This document shows positions 6,118-10,734 of a DNA stretch of 10,734 nucleotides, in pieces. Both the position numbers and the translations under genes were made by a program. Positions within the stretch are counted from its first letter, which is position 1; the number at the start of each line of letters is the position of its first letter. This stretch comes from Candidatus Aerophobota bacterium (GTDB lineage: Bacteria; Aerophobota; Aerophobia; Aerophobales; JAGGXI01). The notes under the pieces are model-generated. The model was given only the letters and a program-made list of their open reading frames with translations, was not told where the DNA came from and searched no databases. The stretch is taken from the NCBI GenBank assembly GCA_021163155.1, contig JAGGXI010000048.1:1-10734 (forward strand). The letters run 5' to 3'.

Positions 6118-6788
6118 GAAATGTTATCGCTAAGTTATTTCATAAATCTCCCTTTGAAGCCTTACACAATCATATGATAAAGGTAAAGGAATGTTCTGAT
6201 TTATTAAAGCCTCTTATAGAATCTTTTATTACTGGGGATAGGAAATTGATTGATGAGCAAGTAAAGGCAATTTCTAATTTAGAGCATAAGGCAGATATAA
6301 TAAAGAAGAATATTAGAGAACATCTACCTTATCATTTATTTATGTCTATAAATAGGGCTGACATCTTGCGATTTTTACATGAGGAAGATGCTATTGCTGA
6401 TTCTGCTGAAGATGTAGCCAAATTAATAGAAATGCGAGAAACAAAAGTTCCATCAGGGCTAAAAGAAGACCTTGCAGAGTTAGTAAATAAAGTGCTTGAA
6501 ACTGTGGATTCTCTTAAAAGAACTACTTCTAATATAAAACTTTTATCTCAAAGTTCTTTTGCAAAAAAAGAGGAAGAAAAGATTTCCAGTTTAATTCAAA
6601 ATATTGATAAGAAAGAATTTGAATCTGATGTTATCCAACAAAAAGCAGCTAAAGATTTATTTCTCCTTGAAAAGAAAATAGATCCTGTCTCTATTCTCCT
6701 TTTAATGAAAATAATGAAAGAATTGGGATCTGTAGCTGATCATGCCCAAAATACAGGAAGTCAACTAAGATGTATAATTGCTCGATAG
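6114..6788 (+). CDS. PhoU-like DUF47 family protein, PiT transporter partner
   Basis: This 224-residue, mostly helical cytoplasmic protein belongs to the DUF47/PhoU-like family usually encoded next to PiT phosphate transporters, where it is thought to modulate transport. Family-type acidic and metal-ligand-like motifs are visible: EHKADIIKKNI (57-67), RADILRFL (81-88) and HEEDAIADSAED (89-100), with related charged patterns in a second helical bundle (about 105-220). No membrane segment or signal peptide. The ATG overlaps the pyrF stop and is preceded by a near-perfect AGGAGGTGA (6099-6107), so it should be well expressed. Position directly before pit supports the role; its biochemical activity is not established by sequence. 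Confidence 0.9.
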   Translation: MRNVIAKLFHKSPFEALHNHMIKVKECSDLLKPLIESFITGDRKLIDEQVKAISNLEHKADIIKKNIREHLPYHLFMSINRADILRFLHEEDAIADSAEDVAKLIEMRETKVPSGLKEDLAELVNKVLETVDSLKRTTSNIKLLSQSSFAKKEEEKISSLIQNIDKKEFESDVIQQKAAKDLFLLEKKIDPVSILLLMKIMKELGSVADHAQNTGSQLRCIIAR

Positions 6789-6830
6789 AGTTTATTAAAA
6801 GAAATTTTCCTAAAGATAAAAGATAAATGA

Positions 6831-8066
6831 ATGCTTAAAAATCCTTTATTCATTATGGCAATAGCGGTTGGATTGTGTATGGCTATAAATATTGGAGCAA
6901 ATGATGTAGCTAATGCTATGGGTACATCAGTGGGTGCCCGCTCTTTAAGTTTAAGGAAAGCAATAATCCTTGCAGCGATATTTAGCTTTTCTGGGGCATT
7001 GCTGTTAGGTTCTTATGTTACGGAAACTATCAGCAAAGGAGTGATTGACTCTACTTATTTTGTTGATAGACAGAGTTTTTTTATCTATGGAATGATTGCT
7101 GTTTTATTGGGCTCAAGTATCTGGGTTACTATAGCCACTTATTTAAGACTCCCTGTCTCTACCACTCATTCTGTTGTAGGAGCTTTAATCGGTTTTGGTT
7201 TAATAGGAGGGGTAGGGGTAGGAGGGATAAATTGGGGAGTAGTAGTAAATATTGTTTTAAGCTGGGTTTTTTCACCGATAATTGGTGCTTTTGTCTCTTA
7301 TTCATTATTTGTTGTGGTAAAAAAGAGAATCCTCGATGTCTCCAGCCCTCTAAAATCATTAAAGAAAGATGGTCCTTTTCTAATGAGCACAGTTTTGTTT
7401 ATTCTTAGTGTATCTTTTATTGGAGGATGTTTTAAGAGATTATCAAATAATTTTACTTTATTTTACTCAATAGGAATATCTTTAGGAATAGCTATTATAG
7501 GAGGAGTGGTGGTTCACTTTTTTTTAAAGGGATATTCCTTAAATAAAAATGATGAATATGAGAAAGTAGAAAATTTCTCAAAGATTCTGCAAGTATTAAG
7601 TGCTTCCTATGTAGCATTTGCACTGGGAAGCAATGATGTAGCTAATGCAGTAGGTCCGGTAGCCGCTATAATTTCGGTGTTAAAAAACCATGAGGTATCT
7701 AGACAAGTTTGCTTGCCTTCATGGATTCTTGCTTTTGGGGGGTTAGGATTAGCAGTAGGGATATCCATTTGGGGCTATCGAGTTATGGAGACTATTGGTA
7801 AAAAAATAACTGAAGTTACACCAACCCGTGGTTTTGTTGCTGAGTTTAGTGCCGCAAGTGTAGTTTTGGTCTGTTCTCGTCTTGGTATGCCCGTTTCTAC
7901 TACGCATGTCATTGTAGGAGCAGTTATAGGAATAGGTATGGCTCGAGGAGTTGAAGCTCTTAATTTGAGAGTAATTAGAAATATAGTTTTTTCCTGGCTT
8001 TTTACTCTTCCCATGACAGCAGGATTGACAATGATAGTTTGCAAAATCTTAATCACTATTTTGTGA
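6831..8066 (+). CDS. pit: PiT-family inorganic phosphate transporter
   Basis: This is an inner-membrane permease of the PiT family, normally importing phosphate (often as a metal-phosphate complex) with protons or Na+. The 411 residues form about ten to twelve hydrophobic segments in two inverted halves. Both copies of the signature are present: NIGANDVANAMGTSVGA (20-36) with LPVSTTHSVVGA (107-118), and LGSNDVANAVGP (265-276) with MPVSTTHVIVGA (353-364). A polar central loop (about 164-183 and 232-250) separates the halves. The start lacks a clear Shine-Dalgarno in the 42-bp gap after the DUF47 gene. An ATG at 6827 opens a three-codon ORF that overlaps the start. The stop is followed 10 bp later by hairpin copy 3. 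Sulfate permeases of the same fold are a less likely alternative given the DUF47 partner. Confidence 0.94.
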   Translation: MLKNPLFIMAIAVGLCMAINIGANDVANAMGTSVGARSLSLRKAIILAAIFSFSGALLLGSYVTETISKGVIDSTYFVDRQSFFIYGMIAVLLGSSIWVTIATYLRLPVSTTHSVVGALIGFGLIGGVGVGGINWGVVVNIVLSWVFSPIIGAFVSYSLFVVVKKRILDVSSPLKSLKKDGPFLMSTVLFILSVSFIGGCFKRLSNNFTLFYSIGISLGIAIIGGVVVHFFLKGYSLNKNDEYEKVENFSKILQVLSASYVAFALGSNDVANAVGPVAAIISVLKNHEVSRQVCLPSWILAFGGLGLAVGISIWGYRVMETIGKKITEVTPTRGFVAEFSAASVVLVCSRLGMPVSTTHVIVGAVIGIGMARGVEALNLRVIRNIVFSWLFTLPMTAGLTMIVCKILITIL

Positions 8067-8076
8067 GTCAGTGAAC

Positions 8077-8160
8077 AGTGGGGTCAGGTCTTCAAACTTC
8101 ACACAAAACACTCTATAAAGTTGGATTAACTTGTGTGAAGTTTGAAGACCTGACCCCACT
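8077..8160. repeat. Inverted-repeat element, copy 3, likely bidirectional transcription barrier
   Basis: This is the most perfect copy: 30 bases pair exactly (8077-8106 with 8131-8160), including AGT/ACT outside the GGGG ends, around a 24-base core (8107-8130). It occupies nearly the whole gap between convergent pit and ribD. Its last base is part of the ribD stop codon (TGA at 8162-8160 on the minus strand). Such a hairpin would probably stop or process transcripts from both sides, although neither side has a strong U-run typical of an intrinsic terminator. Confidence 0.88.
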
Positions 8161-9257
8161 CAAAAAGATGAGTTTTCTTTTACATATCCTTTTAAAAGAA
8201 GATCATTTTCTATCTTTTTTAAAGAATCTATTTTTATATAAGAAGTCTCTTTTAAGAATTTGACTCCTTTTCCTTCAACCCAGGTAATAGAATTTTTTCC
8301 CCCTACTATCCGAGGAGCAAGAAAAAGATAGATTTTATCTACTAATTTTTTTTCAAAGAAAGACCCTATTACCTCTCCCCCACCTTCTACTAAAAGATTA
8401 ATTATTTCTAATTTTCCTAATTCTTTTACTACTTCATTTACATCTACTTTATTTTCATTCTCTTTAACTATGGCTATTTTTATTCCTCTACTCTTTAATT
8501 CTTTCAATTTTTTTTCGTCTCTCTGTGAAGTAGTAAAAATAAAGGTATCTCCCCTATCCTGGTTTTTCAATACCTGTGCTTTTAGAGGGATTCTCAGTCT
8601 ACTATCTAATATAATACGGGCAATATTATTTTTAGAAGGGGCAAGCAAGGAGGGGTCATCTTTGATTACTGTATTTATACCTACCAGAATAGCATCCATT
8701 GTATCTCGCAGATGGTGGGAAAATTTACGTGATTTTTCACCGGTTATCCATTTTGATTCTCCGCTGGAAGTGGCAATTTTCCCATCTAAACTCGAGGCTG
8801 CTTTTACGGTTACAAAGGGTATCCTTTTTTTCATAAATTTAAAAAAAGCTTCATTTACTTTTTTAGCTTCTTCTTCGCAAATTCCTGTTTCTATTTCTAT
8901 TCTCCCTCTTTGTAGTTCTTGAACCCCCTTGCCTGAGTTTATGGGGTTAGGATCAAGAGTAGCAATTATAACCTTTTTAATCTTTCTTTTTATTATCTCT
9001 TTTGTACAGGGAGGGGTTTTCCCATAAGTAGAACAAGGCTCTAAAGTAACATAAAGAGTACTTCCTTTTGCTTTATCTTTTGCTTTTTTAAGAGCATCTA
9101 TTTCTGCGTGAGGTCCCCCAAAATAGTGATGATAACCTTGAGCAATTATCTTTCCGTCTTTGGTAATTATTGCTCCTACCATTGGATTTGGGGATACTTT
9201 ACCTTCACCCTTTTTAGCCAGTTTTAGAGCTAACCTCATCAGTTTTTCTTTCTCCAT
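8160..9257 (-). CDS. ribD: RibD, bifunctional riboflavin deaminase/reductase
   Basis: RibD carries out two consecutive steps of riboflavin synthesis: deamination of the pyrimidine intermediate from GTP, then NADPH-dependent reduction of its ribosyl side chain. The 365 residues have both domains. The N-terminal deaminase (1-145) has zinc ligands in PHAE (H50, with catalytic E52), TLEPC (C75) and TPPC (C84), plus VSPNPMVGA (21-29). The C-terminal reductase (about 147-358) has VKAASSLDGKIAT (151-163), SKWITG (168-173), DAILVGINTVIKDDP (188-202) and LLVEGGGEVIGSFF. The ATG overlaps the asd stop by one base (TAATG), with AAGGAGA about ten bases upstream inside asd. The stop codon touches hairpin copy 3, so the extreme C-terminus (KENSSF) may have been altered by its insertion. 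Other rib genes are not nearby. Confidence 0.96.
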   Translation of the reverse strand: MEKEKLMRLALKLAKKGEGKVSPNPMVGAIITKDGKIIAQGYHHYFGGPHAEIDALKKAKDKAKGSTLYVTLEPCSTYGKTPPCTKEIIKRKIKKVIIATLDPNPINSGKGVQELQRGRIEIETGICEEEAKKVNEAFFKFMKKRIPFVTVKAASSLDGKIATSSGESKWITGEKSRKFSHHLRDTMDAILVGINTVIKDDPSLLAPSKNNIARIILDSRLRIPLKAQVLKNQDRGDTFIFTTSQRDEKKLKELKSRGIKIAIVKENENKVDVNEVVKELGKLEIINLLVEGGGEVIGSFFEKKLVDKIYLFLAPRIVGGKNSITWVEGKGVKFLKETSYIKIDSLKKIENDLLLKGYVKENSSF

Positions 9258-10273
9258 TATATAAGATTCTCCTTAATTAGTAGTTCAGCAATCTGAATAG
9301 TGTTTAAGGCTGCTCCCTTACGGAGATTGTCTGCTGCAATCCATAAATTAATCCCCTTATCCGTGGAGAAATCTTCTCTTATTCTTCCTACAAAAACTTC
9401 ATCTTTTCCCGCTGTTTCAAGAGGAAGAGGGTAAATGTTTTCTTCAGGTTTATCCTGAAGAATGACGCCAGGAGCATTCATGAGAATACTTTTCACTTGA
9501 GCAGGAGTTATTTTTTTCTCTGTCTGTAAATTTACCGCCTCGGAATGAGAAATAAAAACAGGCACTCGAACACAAGTTGCTGTTACAGCGATATTCTCAT
9601 CCTCAATAATTTTTCTGGTTTCATTAACTAATTTCATCTCTTCTTCAGTATAACCATTAGGCAAAAAATTACCTATATGAGGAAGAAGATTAAATGCTAT
9701 CTGATGTGGATAGACTTCTCGTATAATCTCATCTCCTTCTATCCATTGTTCCGTCTGTTTTTTTAACTCCTCAATTGCTTCTTTTCCTGTTCCTGAAACT
9801 GCCTGATAAGTAGAGACATTAAGGCGATTAATATGAGCAAATTTATGAATCGGATTTATAGCTACTACTAATTGAATAGTAGAACAGTTAGGATTGGCGA
9901 TGATGCCTTTATGACTTTTCGCAGCTTGAGGGTTTACCTCAGGGACTACTAAGGGTACCCCTTCCTCCATTCTAAAAGCTTTTGAATTATCAACCACCAC
10001 TGCTCCTGCCTTTACCATTTTAGGAGAAAATTCTCTTGATATAGATGCTCCTGCTGAAAACAAAGCTATTTCTATTCCTTTAAAAGAAGAGGAATCCAAT
10101 TTTTCTACCTTTATTTTCTCGCCAGCAAATTTCAAAGTTTTTCCCTCGGACCTTTCTGAAGCTATAGCTCTAATGTTTCTTATAGGAAAATCTCTTTCTT
10201 CCAGAATTTTTAGCATTTCTTTTCCTACTGCTCCCGTAGCTCCTACTACAGCTACATTACATTCTCTACGCAA
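9257..10273 (-). CDS. asd: Aspartate-semialdehyde dehydrogenase
   Basis: Asd reduces aspartyl phosphate to aspartate semialdehyde, the branch point to lysine, diaminopimelate, methionine and threonine. The 338 residues match the bacterial enzyme in length. The NADP-binding loop is VVGATGAVGKEM (9-20), the catalytic cysteine is C130 in ANPNCSTIQ, and substrate-binding residues are visible in CVRVPVFISHSE (R236, H243). QAVSGTGKEA (157-166) and DNLRKGAALNTIQIAE (315-330) are family hallmarks. The TTG start is chosen because AGGAGG (10282-10287) lies eight bases upstream and because MRRECNVAVVGATG fits the usual N-terminus. It is the first gene of a two-gene unit with ribD. A 21-codon upstream ORF overlaps the start in another frame. 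Confidence 0.96.
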   Translation of the reverse strand: MRRECNVAVVGATGAVGKEMLKILEERDFPIRNIRAIASERSEGKTLKFAGEKIKVEKLDSSSFKGIEIALFSAGASISREFSPKMVKAGAVVVDNSKAFRMEEGVPLVVPEVNPQAAKSHKGIIANPNCSTIQLVVAINPIHKFAHINRLNVSTYQAVSGTGKEAIEELKKQTEQWIEGDEIIREVYPHQIAFNLLPHIGNFLPNGYTEEEMKLVNETRKIIEDENIAVTATCVRVPVFISHSEAVNLQTEKKITPAQVKSILMNAPGVILQDKPEENIYPLPLETAGKDEVFVGRIREDFSTDKGINLWIAADNLRKGAALNTIQIAELLIKENLI

Positions 10274-10331
10274 ATTTTTTTCCTCCTACAAATTCTACGG
10301 TGGTTAAAGTCACCACTTCGTCGACAAACAT
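10266..10331 (-). promoter_or_regulatory. Possible 21-codon leader ORF with alternative hairpins upstream of asd
   Basis: On the minus strand an ATG at 10331 opens a 21-codon ORF beginning MFVDEVV and containing TLTT (Thr codons ACT, ACC, ACC within four codons). It ends at TAG just inside asd, so it spans the asd ribosome binding site and start in another frame. ACCACCG (minus-strand bases 10304-10298) can pair with CGGTGGT (10343-10337) or, in part, with GTGGT at about 10316-10312, so two hairpins are mutually exclusive. The arrangement recalls a threonine-type translational leader for asd. The ORF may be chance: its own ribosome binding site (GGTGG) is poor and no convincing promoter was found. 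Confidence 0.25.
10282..10287 (-). promoter_or_regulatory. Strong ribosome binding site fixing the TTG start of asd
   Basis: Minus-strand AGGAGG is followed by A7 and one T before TTG (10273-10271), eight bases of spacing. No ATG or GTG in frame nearby gives a comparable arrangement, so this decides the asd start. Confidence 0.8.
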
Positions 10332-10401
10332 AAGCTACCACCGAGTTATACGGCGATATTTTCTGAAACTTTCTTGTTTTTGCTCTAATCTTCTAACAGT
10401 T

Positions 10402-10457
10402 GGTAGCCGCAGGCTTTAGCCTGCGTTTATTTACGCAACCTGAAGGTTGCGGCTACC
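10402..10457. repeat. Head-to-head pair of REP-like hairpins forming a cloverleaf-like palindrome
   Basis: GGTAGCCGC (10402-10410) is the complement of GCGGCTACC (10449-10457). Between them are two hairpins, CGCAGGCT/AGCCTGCG (10408-10425) and CGCAACCT/AGGTTGCG (10434-10451), separated by TTTATTTA. The first is in inverted orientation to all other units. The arrangement resembles the paired inverted REP units (BIME-like) of other bacteria. It opens the right array about 130 bp upstream of asd. The intervening 10288-10401 holds no gene and no further repeat beyond the asd leader hairpins and one TAATC-like remnant at about 10385. Confidence 0.75.
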
Positions 10458-10734
10458 GGTATCTCTTTCTCTCTAATCCTCTAATCCTCTAATCCTCTTT
10501 TTTGCTTTTTACGTCTCACCTTTTACGTTTTACGTCTCACTGTTTTTTCCCTCTAATCCTCTAATCCTTTAATCCTTCTTTTTGTCCTTTAATCCTTCTT
10601 TTACGCAGGCTAAAGCCTGCGGCTACCGGTATCTCTTTCTCTCTAATCCTCTAATCCTCTAATCCTCTTTTTTGCTTTTTACGTCTCACCTTTTACGTTT
10701 TACGTCTCACTGTTTTTTCCCTCTAATCCTCTAA
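10433..10734. repeat. Right composite satellite array, same family and orientation as the left array
   Basis: Hairpin blocks begin at 10433 and 10603, a 170-bp period. From GGCTACCGGT onward the two units (10451-10564 and 10621-10734) are identical over all 114 visible bases. Each has TAATCCTC octamers followed by ACGT motifs with the same 14- and 7-bp spacing as the left array (10511, 10525, 10532; compare 96, 110, 117). The array runs off the window edge, so its full size is unknown. No gene or transposase was seen in it. Confidence 0.9.

Noticed and set aside
8078-8263. 61-codon plus-strand ORF across hairpin copy 3 and the ribD end
   Set aside because: It is antisense to ribD and starts inside the repeat; its start is simply the translated repeat sequence, with no family resemblance.
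8470-8922. 150-codon plus-strand ORF inside ribD
   Set aside because: Shadow of ribD in the opposite strand; the ribD frame carries all conserved motifs.
10316-10355. Minus-strand TATAACTCGGTGGTAGC resembles a tRNA D-arm, and GTGGT-N7-ACCAC nearby resembles a T-arm
   Set aside because: No matching acceptor stem, no TTCRA-type T-loop and no clear anticodon arm, so not called as a tRNA.
10341-10380. TATAAC at 10345-10350 (minus) as the asd promoter -10
   Set aside because: No plausible -35 at 16-18 bp, and a start there would fall within the proposed leader hairpin, so not listed as a promoter.

Overview
The window is A+T-rich bacterial DNA from a diderm (outer-membrane) organism: it carries lptC, lptA, lptB and lptD, which make and load the lipopolysaccharide transport bridge. 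Many A/T-ending codons, frequent AGA arginine, several TTG starts and a heavy load of short palindromic repeats suit an uncultivated candidate-phylum bacterium, but the sequence alone does not fix the phylum. No rRNA, tRNA, CRISPR array or full-length transposase was seen.

Layout. Positions 1-360 are a tandem composite repeat array that runs almost to the lptD stop codon. The minus-strand operon lptC-lptA-lptB-lptD fills 4133 down to 365. A compact divergent control region (4134-4394) holds a promoter for each direction, with a 78-bp hairpin repeat wedged between them. The plus-strand operon pyrK-pyrF-(PhoU-like DUF47)-pit fills 4395-8066 and joins late UMP synthesis to phosphate import. It meets a minus-strand asd-ribD pair (10273 down to 8160) head to head, and a second clean copy of the hairpin repeat separates them. 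From 10402 to the right edge the composite array returns in the same orientation as on the left.

The genes are recognisable housekeeping families. LptC, LptA, LptB and LptD cover most of the Lpt machine (LptF, LptG and LptE are not here). PyrK is the electron-transfer subunit of class 1B dihydroorotate dehydrogenase and PyrF makes UMP. The expected pyrD partner is absent, and a repeat sits in the pyrK-pyrF junction. DUF47 and PiT form a common low-affinity phosphate uptake pair. Asd serves the Lys/Met/Thr/diaminopimelate branch and RibD serves riboflavin synthesis; they overlap by one base.

The unusual material is the repeat content. (1) There are three copies of a 78-bp perfect or near-perfect hairpin element with GGGGTCAGG ends. 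Two of them lie at stop codons, and one supplies the PyrK C-terminus. (2) A 91-bp element with its own imperfect inverted ends and a 6-bp target duplication is nested inside one copy. (3) A 160-170-bp composite satellite is built from a REP-like hairpin, TAATCCTY octamers and ACGT-spaced units, with compensatory stem changes between copies. No clearly new protein system is present; the most promising leads are these nested repeats and a possible threonine-rich leader in front of asd.
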